64,000 nucleotides of DNA from Symsagittifera roscoffensis (lineage: Eukaryota; Xenacoelomorpha; Acoela; Convolutidae), in NCBI RefSeq assembly GCF_963678635.1, contig NC_087066.1, positions 68,492,620-68,556,619 on the forward strand, written 5' to 3'. Shown here piece after piece: positions 14,560 to 27,540 of the stretch (positions within the stretch are counted from its first letter, which is position 1; every line of letters begins with the position of its first letter). The translations under genes and the position numbers were made by a program. The notes under the pieces are model-generated. The model made no database searches. It was not told the DNA's origin and was given only the letters and a program-made list of their open reading frames with translations.

Positions 14560-16150
14560 GCAAATATTGAAAGACGTAATCAAGCTCGCGCAAAAATACC
14601 ACACTAAGGTTTCTCACCGCAATAAACTACGGAAACTATCTCTTCTCCTAGCTGATGCAAATGTTGAAAGACGTAATCGAGCTCGCGCAAAAATACCACA
14701 CTAAGGTTTCTCACCGCAATAAACTACGGAAACTATCTCTTCTCCTAGCTGATGCAAATGTTGAAAGACGTAATCGAGCTCGCGCAAAATACCACACTAA
14801 GGTTTCTCACCGCAATAAACTACGGAAACTATCTCTTCTCCTAGCTGATGCAAATATTGAAAGACGTAATCGAGCTCGCGCAAAAATACCACACTAAGGT
14901 TTCTCACCGCAATAAACTACGGAAACTATCTCTTCTCCTAGCTGATGCAAATGTTGAAAGACGTAATCGAGCTCGCGCAAAAATACCACACTAAGGTTTC
15001 TCACCGCAATAAACTACGGAAACTATCTCTTCTCCTAGCTGATGCAAATGTTGAAAGACGTAATCGAGCTCGCGCAAAATACCACACTATGGTTTCTCAC
15101 CGCAATAAACTACGGAAACTATCTCTTCTCCTAGCTGATGCAAATGTTGAAAGACGTAATCAAGCTCGCGCAAAAATAACACACTATGGTTTCTCACCGC
15201 AATAAACTACGGAAACTATCTCTTCTCCTAGCTGATGCAAATGTTGAAAGACGTAATCGAGCTCGCGCAAAAATACCACACTAAGATTTCTCACCGCAAT
15301 AAACTACGGAAACTATCTCTTCTCCTAGCTGATGCAAATGTTGAAAGACGTAATCGAGCTCGCGCAAAAATACCACACTAAGGTTTCTCACCGCAATAAA
15401 CTACGGAAACTATCTCTTCTCCTAGCTGATGCAAATGATGAAAGAAGTAATCGAGCTCGCGCAAAAATACCACACTAAGGTTTCTCACCGCAATAAACTA
15501 CGGAAACTATCTCTTCTCCTAGCTGATGCAAATATTGAAAGACGTAATCAAGCTCGCGCAAAAATACCACACTAAGGTTTCTCACCGCAATAAACTACGG
15601 AAACTATCTCTTCTCCTAGCTGATGCAAATGTTGAAAGACGTAATCGAGCTCGCGCAAAAATACCACACTAAGGTTTCTCACCGCAATAAACTACGGAAA
15701 CTATCTCTTCTCCTAGCTGATGCAAATGTTGAAAGACGTAATCGAGCTCGCGCAAAATACCACACTAAGGTTTCTCACCGCAATAAACTACGGAAACTAT
15801 CTCTTCTCCTAGCTGATGCAAATATTGAAAGACGTAATCGAGCTCGCGCAAAAATACCACACTAAGGTTTCTCACCGCAATAAACTACGGAAACTATCTC
15901 TTCTCCTAGCTGATGCAAATGTTGAAAGACGTAATCGAGCTCGCGCAAAAATACCACACTAAGGTTTCTCACCGCAATAAACTACGGAAACTATCTCTTC
16001 TCCTAGCTGATGCAAATGTTGAAAGACGTAATCGAGCTCGCGCAAAATACCACACTAAGGTTTCTCAGCGCAATAAACTACGGAAACTATCTCTTCTCCT
16101 AGCTGATGCAAATGTTGAAAGACGTAATCAAGCTCGCGCAAAAATAACAC
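14560..16150. repeat. Higher-order repeat inside the satellite: 968-bp unit
   Basis: Ten monomers, two of them 96 bp long (10 x 97 - 2 = 968), are duplicated in tandem. The ordered variants AAATATTGAAAG, GCGCAAAATACC and the CAAGCTCGCG form recur at a 968-bp offset (for example 14655 versus 15623 and 14945 versus 15913). The 96-bp units keep one reading frame open for longer here, which explains the 80-codon chance ORFs. Confidence 0.85.
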
Positions 16151-19100
16151 ACTAAGGTTTCTCACCGCAAAAAACTACGGAAACTATCTCTTCTCCTAGC
16201 TGATGCAAATGTTGAAAGACGTAATCGAGCTCGCGCAAAAATACCACACTAAGGTTTCTCACCGCAATAAACTACGGAAACTATCTCTTCTCCTAGCTGA
16301 TGCAAATGTTGAAAGACGTAATCGAGCTCGCGCAAAAATACCACACTAAGGTTTCTCACCGCAATAAACTACGGAAACTATCTCTTCTCCTAGCTGATGC
16401 AAATGTTGAAAGACGTAATCGAGCTCGCGCAAAAATACCACACTAAGGTTTCTCACCGCAATAAACTACGGAAACTATCTCTTCTCCTAGCTGATGCAAA
16501 TGTTGAAAGACGTAATCGAGCTCGCGCAAAAATACCACACTAAGGTTTCTCACCGTAATAAACTACGGAAACTATCTCTTCTCCTAGCTGATGCAAATGT
16601 TGAAAGACGTAATCGAGCTCGCGCAAAAATACCACACTAAGGTTTCTCACCGCAATAAACTACGGAAACTATCTCTTCTCCCAGCTGATGCAAATGTTGA
16701 AAGACGTAATCAAGCTCGCGCAAAAATACCACACTAAGGTTTCTCACCGCAATAAACTACGGAAACTATCTCTTCTCCTAGCTGATGCAAATGTTGAAAG
16801 ACGTAATCGAGCTCGCGCAAAAATACCACACTAAGGTTTCTCACCGCAATAAACTACGGAAACTATCTCTTCTCCTAGCTGACGCAAATGTTGGAAGACG
16901 TAATCGAGCTCGCGCAAAATACCACACTAAGGCTTCTCAACGCAATAAACTACGGAAACTATCTCTTCTCCTAGCTGATGCAAATGTTGAAAGACCTAAT
17001 CGAGCTCGCGCAAAAATACCACACTAAGGTTTCTCACCGCAATAAACTACGGAAACTATCTCTTCTCCCAGCTGATGCAAATGTTGAAAGACGTAATCAA
17101 GCTCGCGCAAAAATACCACACTAGGGTTTCTCACCGCAATAAACTACGGAAACTATCTCTTCTCCTAGCTGATGCAAATGTTGAAAGACGTAATCGAGCT
17201 CGCGCAAAAATACCACACTAAGGTTTCTCACCGCAATAAACTACGGAAACTATCTCTTCTCCTAGCTGACGCAAATGTTGGAAGACGTAATCGAGCTCGC
17301 GCAAAAATACCACACTAAGGCTTCTCACCGCAATAAACTACGGAAACTATCTCTTCTCCTAGCTGATGCAAATTTTGAAAGACGTAATCGAGCTCGCGCA
17401 AAAATACCACACTAAGGTTTCTCAAGGCAATAAACTACGGAAACTATCTCTTCTCCTAGCTGATGCAAATGTTGAAAGACGTAATCGAGCTCGCGCAAAA
17501 ATACCACACTAAGGTTTCTCACCGCAATAAACTACGGAAACTATCTCTTCTCCTAGCTGATGCAAATGTTGAAAGACGTAATCGAGCTCGCGCAAAAATA
17601 CCACACTAAGGCTTCTCACCGCAATAAACTACGGAAACTATCTCTTCTCCTAGCTGACGCAAATGTTGGAAGACGTAGTCGAGCTCGCGCAAAAATACCA
17701 CACTAAGGCTTCTCTCCGCAATAAACTACGGAAACTATCTCTTCTCCTAGCTGATGCAAATGTTGAAAGACGTAATCGAGTTCGCGCAAAAATACCACAC
17801 TAAGGTTTCTCAACGCAATAAACTACGGAAACTATCTCTTCTCCTAGCTGATGCAAATGTTGAAAGACGTAATCGAGCTCGCGCAAAAATACCACACTAA
17901 GTTTTCTCACCGCAATAAACTACGGAAACTATGTCTTCTCCTAGCTGATGCAAATGTTGAAAGACGTAATCAAGCTCGCGCAAAAATACCACGCTAAGGT
18001 TTCTCACCGCAATAAACTACGGAAACTATCTCTTCTCCTAGCTGATGCAAATGTTGAAAGACGTAATCGAGCTCACGCAAAAATAATACACTAAGGTTTC
18101 TCACCGCAATAAACTACGGAAACTATCTCTTCTCCTAGCTGATGCAAATGTTGAAAGACGTAATCGAGCTCGCGCAAAAATACCACACTAAGGTTTCTCA
18201 GCGCAGTAAACTACGGAAACTATCTCTTCTCCTAGCTGATGCAAATGTTGAAAGACGTTATCAAGCTCGCGCACGAATAACACACTAAGGTTTCTCACCG
18301 CAAAAAACTACGGAAACTATCTCTTCTCCTAGCTGATGCAAATGTTGAAAGACATAATCGAGCTCGCGCAAAAATACCACACTGAGGTTTCTCATCGCAA
18401 TAAACTACGGAAACTATCTCTTCTCCTAGCTGATGCAAATGTTGAAAGACGTAATCGAGCTCGCGCAAAAATACCACACTAAGGTTTCTCAAGGCAATAA
18501 ACTACGGAAACTATCTCTTCTCCTAGCTGATGCAAATGTTGAAAGACGTAATCGAGCTCGCGCAAAAATACCACACTAAGGTTTCTCACCGCAATAAACT
18601 ACGGAAACTCTCTCTTCTCCTAGCTGATGCAAATGTTGAAAGACGTAATCGAGCTCACGCAAAAATAATACACTAAGGTTTCTCACCGCAATAAACTACG
18701 GAAACTATCTCTTCTCCTAGCTGATGCAAATGTTGAAAGACGTAATCGAGCTCGCGCAAAACTACCACACTAAGGTTTCTCAGCGCAATAAACTACGGAA
18801 ACTATCTCTTCTCCTAGCTGATGCAAATGTTGAAAGACGTAATCAAGCTCGCGCAAAAATAACACACTAAGGTTTCTCACCGCAAAAAACTACGGAAACT
18901 ATCTCTTCTCCTAGCTGATGCAAATGTTGAAAGACGTAATCGAGCTCGCGCAAAAATACCACACTGAGGTTTCTCACCGCAATAAACTACGGAAACTATC
19001 TCTTCTCCTAGCTGATGCAAATGTTGAAAGACGTAATCGAGCTCGCGCAAAAATACCACACTAAGGTTTCTCACCGCAATAAACTACGGAAACTATCTCT

Positions 19101-22100
19101 TCTCCTAGCTGATGCAAATGTTGAAAGACGTAATCGAGCTCTCGCAAAAATACCACACTAAGGTTTCTCACCGCAATAAACTACGGAAACTATCTCTTCT
19201 CCTAGCTGATGCAAATGTTGAAAGACGTAATCGAGCTCGCGCAAAAATACCACACTAAGGTTTCTCACCGTAATAAACTATGGAAACTATCTCTTCTCCT
19301 AGCTGATGCAAATGTTGAAAGACGTAATCGAGCTCGCGCAAAAATACCACACAAAGGTTTCTCACCGCAATAAACTACGGAAACTATCTCTTCTCCCAGC
19401 TGATGCAAATGTTGAAAGACGTAATCAAGCTCGCGCAAAAATACTACACTAAGGTTTCTCACCGCAATAAACTACGGAAACTATCTCTTCTCCTAGCTGA
19501 TGCAAATGTTGAAAGACGTAATCGAGCTCGCGCAAAAATACCACACTAAGGTTTCTCACCGCAATAAACCACGCAAACTATTTCTTCTCCTAGCTGACGC
19601 AAATGTTGAAAGACTTAATCGAGCTCGCGCAAAAATACCACACTAAGGTTTCTCACCGCAATAAACTACGGAAACTATCTCTTCTCCTAGCTGATGCAAA
19701 TGTTGAAAGACGTAATCGAGCTCGCGCAAAAATACCACACTAAGGTTTCTCAAGGCAATAAACTACGGAAACTATCTCTTCTCCTAGCTAATGCAATTGT
19801 TGAAAGACGTAATCGAGCTCGCGCAAAAATACCACACTAAGGTTTCTCACCGCAATAAACTACGGAAACTATCTCTTCTCCTAGCTGATGCAAATGTTGA
19901 AAGACGTAATCAAGCTCGCGCAAAAATACCACACTAAGGTTTCTCACCGCAATAAACTACGGAAACTATCTCTTCTCCTAGCTGATGCAAATGTTGAAAG
20001 ACGTAATCGAGCTCGCGCAAAAATAAGACACTAAGGTTTCTCACCGCAATAAACTACGGAAACTATCTCTTCTCCTAGCTGATGCAAATGTTGAAGGACG
20101 TAATCGAGCTCGCGCAAAAATACCACACTAAGGTTTCTCACCGCAATAAACTACGGAAACTATCTCTTCTCCTAGCTGATGCAAATGTTGAAAGACGTAA
20201 TCGAGCTCGCGCAAAAATACCACACTAAGGTTTCTCACCGCAATAAACTACGGAAACTATCTCTTCTCCTAGCTGATGCAAATGTTGAAAGACGTAATCG
20301 AGCTCGCGCAAAAATAATACACCAAGGTTTCTCACCGCAATAAACTACGCAAACTATCTCTTCTCCTAGCTGATGCAAATGCTGAAAGACGTAATCGAGC
20401 TCGCGCAAAAATACCACACTAACATTTCTCACCGCAATAAACTACGGAAACTATCTCTTCTCCTAGCTGATGCAAATGTTGAAAGACGTAATTGAGCTCG
20501 CGCAAAAATACCACACTAAGGTTTCTCACCGCAATAAACTACGGAAACTATCTCTTCTCCTAGCTGATGCAAATGTTGAAAGACGTAATCGAGCTCGCGC
20601 AAAAACAATACACTAAGGTTTCTCACCGCAATAAACTACGCAAACTATCTCTTCTCCTAGCTGATGCAAATGTTGAAAGACGTAATCGAGCTCGCGCAAA
20701 AATACCACACTAAGGGTTCTCATCGCAATAAACTACGGAAACTATCTCTTCTCCTAGCTGATGCAAATGTTGAAAGACGTAATCGAGCTCGCGCAAAAAC
20801 ACCACACTAAGGTTTCTCACCGCAATAAACTACGGAAACTATCTCTTCTCCTAGCTGATGCAAATGTTGAAAGACGTAATCGAGCTCGCGCAAAAATACC
20901 ACACTAAGGTTTCTCACCGCAATAAACTACGGAAACTATCTCTTCTCCTAGCCGATGCAAATGTTGAAAGACGTAATCGAGCTCGCGCAAAAATACCACA
21001 CTAAGGCTTTTCACCGCAATAAACTACGGAAACTATCTCTTCTCCTAGCTGATGCAAATGTTGAAAGACGTAATCGAGCTCGCGCAAAAATACCACACTA
21101 AGGTTTCTCACCGCAATAAACTACGGAAACTATCTCTTCTCCTAGCTGATGCAAATGTTGAAAGACGTAATCGAGCTCGCGCAAAAATAATACACCAAGG
21201 TTTCTCACCGCAATAAACTACGCAAACTATCTCTTCTCCTAGCTGATGCAAATGTTGAAAGACGTAATCGAGCTCGCGCAAAAATACCACACTAAGGTTT
21301 CTCACCGCAATAAACTACGGAAACTATCTCTTCTCCTAGCTGATGCAAATGTTGAAAGACGTAATTGAGCTCGCGCAAAAATACCACACTAAGGTTTCTC
21401 ACCGCAATAAACTACGGAAACTATCTCTTCTCCTAGCTGATGCAAATGTTGAAAGACGTAATCGAGCTCGCGCAAAAATATTACACTAAGGTTTCTCACC
21501 GCAATAAACTACGCAAACTATCTCTTCTCCTAGCTGATGCAAATGTTGAAAGACGTAATCGAGCTCGCGCAAAAATACCACACTAAGGTTTCTCACCGCA
21601 ATAAACTACGGAAACTATCTCTTCTCCTAGCTGACGCAAATGTTGAAAGACGTAATTGAGCTCGCGCAAAAATACCACACTAAGGTTTCTCACCGCAATA
21701 AACTACGGAAACAACTCTTCTCCTAGCTGATGCAAATGTTGAAAGACGTAATCGAGCTCGCGCAAAAATAATACACTAAGGTTTCTCACCGCAATAAACT
21801 ACGCAAACTATCTCTTCTCCTAGCTGATGCAAATGTTGAAAGACGTAATCGAGCTCGCGCAAAAATACCACACTAAGTTTTCTCATCGCAATAAACTACG
21901 GAAACTATCTCTTCTCCTAGCTGATGCAAATGTTGAAAGACGTAATCGAGCTCGCGCAAAAATACCACACTAAGGTTTCTCACCGCAATAAACTACGGAA
22001 ACTATCTCTTCTCCTAGCTGATGCAAATGCTGAAAGACGTAATCGAGCTCGCGCAGAAAAAACACACTAAGGTTTCTCACCGCAATAAACTACGGAAACT

Positions 22101-22174
22101 ATCTCTTCTCCTAGCTGATGCAAATGTTGAAAGACGTAATCGAGCTCGCGCAAAAATACCACACTAAGGTTTCT

Positions 22175-24307
22175 CGCCGACAAAAACTATTTCTGAATTT
22201 TGCATTGCTGCTTGTATCTCGACTGAAAGCGAATTTAATATCATATATCTCTCAACCCCATCGGATGTTCGTCGGTTTGTGCTAACTAAATTTGAATGGC
22301 AAAATCCTGAGCAAGGTGTATTTTCTCAAAAATTTCTTTTTGAGCAAGTTTAAGCAATTGAATCATTACTACCTTTGAAAACGAATAAATTTAGTTCGTA
22401 TATGAGCTCAGAATTTTTTGACTACTTAACCATTACATCGCTCATTTGATTGAAAACCAAAAGATTTGAAAGCTCGGCGGATTTTTGAAAAAGTGTTCGA
22501 AATTTTAGTATTTGATCTTTTCTTTGAGTCGGCTATATTGATTTTCCGATTTCTCCAAAAAACAGTATAAAAATCAATTTTTGAGAGAATAGATTGTTAG
22601 CGGTTTATTTTGGGGAAAAACAGGCAAAAAAAACGACCTTTTTATCGCTTTTTGGACGTTTTTATTGCGGTTTTGACCAAAAAATTGTTTTTTTTTTGCG
22701 CGCGCTTCTCCATCAAAATTTTTAAACATCGGTTTGGAAGGTATATTTAGAGAAACATTGAGGCCGATTCGGTCAGTTAAAAATGTATGTCATACATAGT
22801 ACCTAAGGTTAGTGGGTGAGCGGTGATTGGGTGGAATCCTTAGTGGAGAGCTGAGGCTTTTAAAATGATTTAACTCAATTAGATTAATTGCTACTATTTT
22901 TTGCTGAACGAGAGCCTTTTAACCGTCAAAATTTTGAATTTTTTGCATGGAAAAAATGCTTATCAAACAATTTCCAATTTTTCGAAAATTGTATTAGACT
23001 GTATTAGACACATTTGCCCATAAAAAGACAAAACTGAGAAAAAACGTTTGGTTCTCATTTTAGTTGATCTAATTCAATTCAATTCGATCCCTCGAATAAT
23101 TATTTCGATGCTTTGCCTCTGTATTTGTTTTTATTCATGTTTCATTAGGAAGCAATTAAAAATGTAAAGACTTGACCAAAGTATAAAAACAAAGATTGAA
23201 TAATTTTAACAAAACATCGATGCCAGAAAAGTCAGAGGAAATTTTTTCAGGAGCAGCATCACAAAAACAATTTTAAAAAGTAGTTAGGATAAAGCAGCGA
23301 TCAAAAATACACTCCAATTTGAAAACAAAAATGAAAAAGAACGAAAACTATGAAAAAAAAGTAATGTGCTCACAACGAATTCTCAATAACTGCTAGCAAA
23401 AAACAAAGTGACACAGTTGTATAGTGCACTTTTTCTGATAAAAAACAACTACCAGCAATGTGATCAAAAACATCAAAAATAGGCCTAAAATACGGCCTAA
23501 AGTTTCCACGAACCTTTCAAGCAAGTTTGAAACAGCGAAAACAGCTACTCGCTAAAAACTCGTCTAATTCACCTGACAACGATCACCATAAAACATGAGA
23601 AATAAGATCTTGATATATTAAATAGAACTTAAATTTAACACGCAAAAGCTGTGTTGATTTGAGGAAACTGATCATGCGTTGGAGATAAACCATCTCGAAT
23701 GTAATCAAATTGAATTGAGGCGAATAATTGCTCCTCATCATTATGGTACCAGACTCCAACACATCTTTTTTTCTTCATAACACAGCTTAGGGGGGAAGAT
23801 TATAAAAATTAATTGAGAGAAATCTACTTTTTCTTAAAACAATCCATCAGTTTTTCAAAGTCAAATCTTGTTATTGTACATAAATGGTTTTCAGCTAATA
23901 TTAAAATTTACTCAGTGTGCTTTTAGTGATAGTATTACAAAAACTTTTCTCTACTTACCTTTTCCTCATGCAAGACTGCTCGTAGACTGAAAAAATCCTT
24001 AAAATTTTCAGTTGCACTTTAGTTGGTTTGCAAAAGTTTTCGGAAAACCACTCCTAGCGCAAACTTTCCGTTACTTTCTTCGTTTTCGTACTGTTAAAAT
24101 TTGAGTTGTCTAAGGATGTAGTTCTTAAGCAGGGGCACAACAGCCGTTCGCCGTGATGAGCTGTACAGCTCGTACGTTGATCCTTTCCCTCGTGGATAAA
24201 TTGTCCTAATTATAAAAATAAGGTCATTCAACTTCAACTCGCCGCAATTTTTGTGTGATTATACATTCTAAATACTTTAGAATATTGAATAAGCGTTTAA
24301 GTTTCTT
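22175..24307. other. AT-rich intergenic DNA next to the satellite
   Basis: I see no coding region in these 2.1 kb. The sequence is AT-rich with many homopolymer runs and short A/T tracts. The stretch right after the array shares no monomer sequence, so the satellite edge is sharp. No tRNA, rRNA or transposon termini were recognised. Confidence 0.6.
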
Positions 24308-25411
24308 GTTCTAATTTTCGAAGACAATGACGGAATATCTGTCTCGTGGTGATTTTTTCTCTAGAAAAATTTCGACTTTCCAACAAACCATTTGAGCTCA
24401 AATAAAAAAAATCAACTGTGATCCTTTTCCGTAAATTTGTAGGGTTTAAATATTACCAATTTGGCCAATTTGGGACAATTAACGAGTGATATATTTAGTG
24501 CTATTAACGCGTAAGCGGACATTTAAACCGTCTTAGGAAACGTTTCAAGTTGGGTCGAAGCAGGCTATTGGTCATAATTGATAAGTTACTAAAAGCAAAA
24601 TCTATCAATTTTATATTTTATATGACATGTGGGTAGATGATAAAAAAGTCTCAAAAATTTGTAGATCTTTTTTCATTTAATTTCCACGTCATTTGTTTTT
24701 AGGTAAAAACAGAGTCTCATATGCCTAAAAAAGCAGTCGAAACCTCAGGATATCGACCTGATACGAGTTATCTTGTTTTTCTAAACAGGTTTTTGGTAGA
24801 TACAAAGCTCGTTTAGGAAAATCCATAGCACAAGCGGGTAGAAACACGTAGGTTTCAGACTCGATAACCACTATATAACTTTAATTAATTAGTTGGTCGG
24901 AATTTAAACAAAATCGCACATATCAAGACAAGGCCCTGAATGTTTCGACTGCCTTTTAAGGTCTATGAAGAAGTGTTCGCTTTAAGAAAATATGATGAAA
25001 TTAAAAAAAAACTTGAAAATGTTAAACTTTCTGTTTTGTCGAAAATCGTCCCCACGTGCTATATTAAATCCAAAGTAATAGATTTTGCATATAGCAAAAA
25101 GTTATTTAGACCAAGCAGCATGTCACAACTCAATTTGGAACAATTTATAATTCGGATTAAGTCTCCGCTTACAAAAAATTGCAAAATATGCATCTTGCGA
25201 TAATTATCCCGAATGGGTCAAAATGAAAATTGACCATGAAATGATTACCAGTGAAATATATTTTGTTGAAGTTTGAGCTCAAGATAGCAATAGTTTTTTG
25301 AGTGATGTAAAAAAATCCCCTCAAAAAAAGCTATTTATCACTTTGAAGGCTGTTTGAAGAAAAAAACGACCCGAGCACAAATATTTCGTCACTTTCATCA
25401 AAAGTAGGGAC
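24308..25411. mobile_element. Degenerate DNA transposon with about 230-260-bp terminal inverted repeats
   Basis: The left end (24308-24535) runs GTTCTAATTTTCGAAGACAA ... TTAACGCGTAAGCGGACATT. The right end (25150-25411) is its inverted, diverged copy, ending TTTCATCAAAAGTAGGGAC. The same family, better preserved, occurs at 28978-30923, and related ends are seen at 27184-27250 and 44100-44260. The interior has no convincing transposase; an 87-codon ORF at 24940-25203 has no recognisable domain. The superfamily cannot be assigned because no clear target duplication is visible. Confidence 0.6.
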
Positions 25412-25496
25412 AAAACACCTCAAGCATACATATGCTTCACATTCTTCAAAAATCTGGTTAATAACACGGATTAAAGTTGCAATTAATGGTTTCCAT

Positions 25497-25871
25497 CAGG
25501 GGTGGATCTAGATCTAGAATTTTCTCGAGGGGTGGGGGCGGATTTTCGAAAAAATGGCGTTTTTAGGGGCGGATCTAGATCTAGGATTCTTTCGAGGGAG
25601 GGGTGGGGGCGGATGTTTTCGAGAAAAAGTTTTTTTAGGCACTTTTTGGAAAATTTTGACCAAAAAATTGCGTTTTTTTGGCGCGCGCTCCCCCTCAAAA
25701 TTAATATATTTTGGCGCCAAAGGCGCCTTTAGAAAAACTTTAGGGTCAGTCAGCCAAAAAATCGATGTTTCAAAATAGGACGAAGGGAAGACTCTTTGGG
25801 TCGGCAGGGGGTCGAATCCCTGAAGAAGAAGGAAACCTCCGCCCCCCCTTCGCCCCCCAAATCCGTTCTTG
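25497..25871. mobile_element. hAT-type MITE, older copy
   Basis: The element starts CAGGGGTGGATCTAGATC and ends in a G/C-rich inverted terminus (AAATCCGTTCTTG on the + strand). It is flanked by GTTTCCAT on the left and ATATCCAT on the right, an imperfect 8-bp target duplication with 6 of 8 bases matching. The left terminus contains a short internal duplication of the CGGATCTAGATCTAG motif. It shares its whole layout (GGCGCC core, GCGCGC tract, GGGTC...GACC segment) with the better copy at 29534-29974, which is in the opposite orientation. ORFs inside it on both strands are chance readings. Confidence 0.75.
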
Positions 25872-26199
25872 ATATCCATTTAGATTTGAAATTGGAACAG
25901 GACAAGACATACTTTATTGGGTACCAAGTTTAGTGGGAGTAATTCAAAATGACAAATGATTGATTTGTCTTTGAAATAATATACAACTTCAAATAAATTT
26001 GGGTTAACGCAGTTAAAAAAAACCTTTGACACTCACGTTCGAGGACCCAATAAAACTGATCCAATGACAACTTCATATAATTCTACGAAAAAATATGGGT
26101 GGTAAACTATCCTTGAGGGTAAGGGCAAAAAATGAAATAATAACCATTTTTTCAAAGTTCGTAGACTTACGTTTTAAAATTTTTAGAAATTCTTTGGCT

Positions 26200-26345
26200 C
26201 ACTTCACGGATAAATTGATCAAAATCAAACTTCTGCTGATAATCATCCTTGGAGTGAGACCAAATTTACGGAGAGCTCCGTGGAGCTCAATTTTCAGACT
26301 CGTTTTAAGGATGAATTCTGCCCATCCAAATTTATCCGTGAAGTG
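26200..26345. repeat. Short hairpin with 17-bp perfect inverted repeats
   Basis: CACTTCACGGATAAATT at 26200-26216 is repeated in inverted orientation as AATTTATCCGTGAAGTG at 26329-26345. A second small palindrome, GGAGAGCTCCGTGGAGCTC, lies between them. At 146 bp it resembles a tiny MITE or foldback element. No clear target duplication was seen. Confidence 0.6.
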
Positions 26346-26981
26346 ATCAAAATTTCCGCTCATTCCGTCCATGAATAATTTCTGGCTATGCTTACAGTGT
26401 AAGAAAAGTTCCGCTGAAAGTTATTCGTGAAAAAATTAGCCAGATTTGTACAAAGATTCCGTCTTCATGACTTTTTAGGGATCAAAAGGATGGAAAGCCC
26501 CGAGCTATGGAAGTTGGCTCAAATTATGGTTCCTGTGAATTAAAATATATGGCAAAGAATAGCAAAATGAATTGCCCAATCAGCCTAAATATCAAGGCTC
26601 CGGTTCCACAATAAAAGGGGGTCTCGTGTTTCGACTAAATCCACGTGTTCTTGGGTTTCGACTTGTGTTTCGTTTCGACTAAATTGCAGCTTATCTGCGA
26701 ATTAGATGATCAATCACCTGATCGTCTGTGTTATCAAATGTTATCAAATGTGTTCTTTCAAAAGAGCCAACGCCCTCTCGATCTAAACGAACCCCTCTGA
26801 TCACGACGACTTCATTTATAACTTACTCACTAGTCATTTATAACCTATTAATCTTTGTTTCAAAGTCGACTCTTCTGATATTTCATTTTCACTTTTCATC
26901 AAAAAGTTCAGCTCAGTTCAACTTCTTCATTCTCAACTTTCCAAAAACTTCTCAATTGTGTAAGACTAGTGTTATATCCAA

Positions 26982-26991
26982 TTTCTATCAG
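26982..26991 (+). promoter_or_regulatory. Probable splice or trans-splice acceptor before CDO exon 1
   Basis: TTTCTATCAG ends 13 bases before the ATG at 27005. This matches the nematode 3' splice consensus and could be a spliced-leader or cis-splice acceptor. It is inferred from sequence only. Confidence 0.4.
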
Positions 26992-27004
26992 GAAGATAAA
27001 GGCA

Positions 27005-27141
27005 ATGAATCTGAAGGAGCTTCTGGACGCACTGGACGCCCTGTTTTCCAGCTGCAAGACAGGATACGATGTAGACCGATTTCAGTTGTGCAAACTGCTT
27101 GAGTCTCACAAAAGCAATCCAGAAGAATGGCTCAAATATGT
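27005..27141 (+). CDS. cdo-1: Cysteine dioxygenase, first coding exon
   Basis: The exon encodes 45 complete codons starting MNLKELLDALDALFSSCKTG and ending in NPEEWLKY plus two bases. Family knowledge: animal cysteine dioxygenase (CDO, a cupin-fold iron enzyme) oxidises L-cysteine to cysteine sulfinate in the cytosol and begins with a helical segment of this pattern, with a conserved ...P.EW..Y motif. The reading frame continues exactly into exon 2 if the intron uses the donor GTGAGA at 27142 and the acceptor TTTTTAG ending at 31062. The joint codon is GT|G (Val), giving ...KYVFRDDLRYTRNL. ATG 27005 is chosen because it is the first Met of the frame after a plausible acceptor. This is the only host gene I can recognise in the window. 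Confidence 0.8.
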
Positions 27142-27540
27142 GTGAGAATAACACTTGTTTTACTGATCCGTCGCAATTTTGAGCGTAATTGTTCCGACTT
27201 TCGAAGAAAGTGAAGAGTATATATGCTCGGGGGTTTTCTTTATTCAGAACAAATAACGAAACACTGATTGTTCGAGTGCTCGATCTTTTGCTCTTTATGG
27301 TACTAGCCGGGTGCTTACACCACTTTAGCACCCTGCCACTAGTCTGTCTAAACTACTCCTTTTATAATTTACACGAGTGGCGAATTATCCCGCACTAAAA
27401 ATTGGTTCCAAATTGAATTGTGGCTATCTAATCGACCGTTTAAACTTCGTGCGACTCAAATTTTCACACTTAATTTTTGATTTTGTCTAATCTTTATAGT
27501 TTTTCAACATTCTTTTTGTCCAAAAAATATTCGAAACTGA

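Larger units (their letters stand above)
1..22174. repeat. 97-bp satellite array, about 228 tandem copies
   Basis: A head-to-tail array of a 97-bp monomer fills the first 22.2 kb and runs off the left edge. Each unit contains the palindrome CGAGCTCG (a SacI site, GAGCTC), an ATGCAAATGTTGAAAGACG block and an ACTACGGAAACTATCTC block. Most copies differ by only 0-4 substitutions. A minority are 98 bp (an extra T in the GCAATTAAAC variant, for example near 1326, 1911, 2196 and 2974) or 96 bp (one A lost in GCGCAAAATACC, for example near 14788 and 15078). There are no unique spacers, so this is not CRISPR. Because 97 is not a multiple of three, short ORFs in it are accidental. The array ends abruptly at about 22174, where a final unit stops after GGTTTCTCGCCG. 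Centromeric, subtelomeric or heterochromatic function is possible but not shown. Confidence 0.97.
25872..27004. other. Intergenic region upstream of cysteine dioxygenase exon 1
   Basis: Apart from the hairpin at 26200-26345 I see no gene here. A 124-codon ORF at 26728-27102 opens with GTG, is low-complexity and overlaps the CDO exon in another frame, so I treat it as spurious. A promoter for the CDO gene would have to lie here, but no diagnostic element is visible. Confidence 0.5.

Noticed and set aside
1-22174. CRISPR array or protein-coding repeats in the satellite
   Set aside because: The repeats are contiguous without unique spacers, and the 97-bp period rotates the frame; ORFs exist only where 96/98-bp units or chance keep one frame open.
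24940-25203. 87-codon + strand ORF
   Set aside because: Lies across the middle and right inverted repeat of a degenerate transposon; no domain.
25800-25830. tRNA T-arm-like GGGTCGAATCCC
   Set aside because: Part of a MITE segment repeated at 29.6 kb; no cloverleaf around it.
25502-25879. Overlapping ORFs on both strands
   Set aside because: All inside a G/C-rich hAT MITE; Arg/Ser/Pro-rich chance readings.
26728-27102. 124-codon ORF
   Set aside because: GTG start, low-complexity, in a different frame from the recognisable cysteine dioxygenase exon it overlaps.
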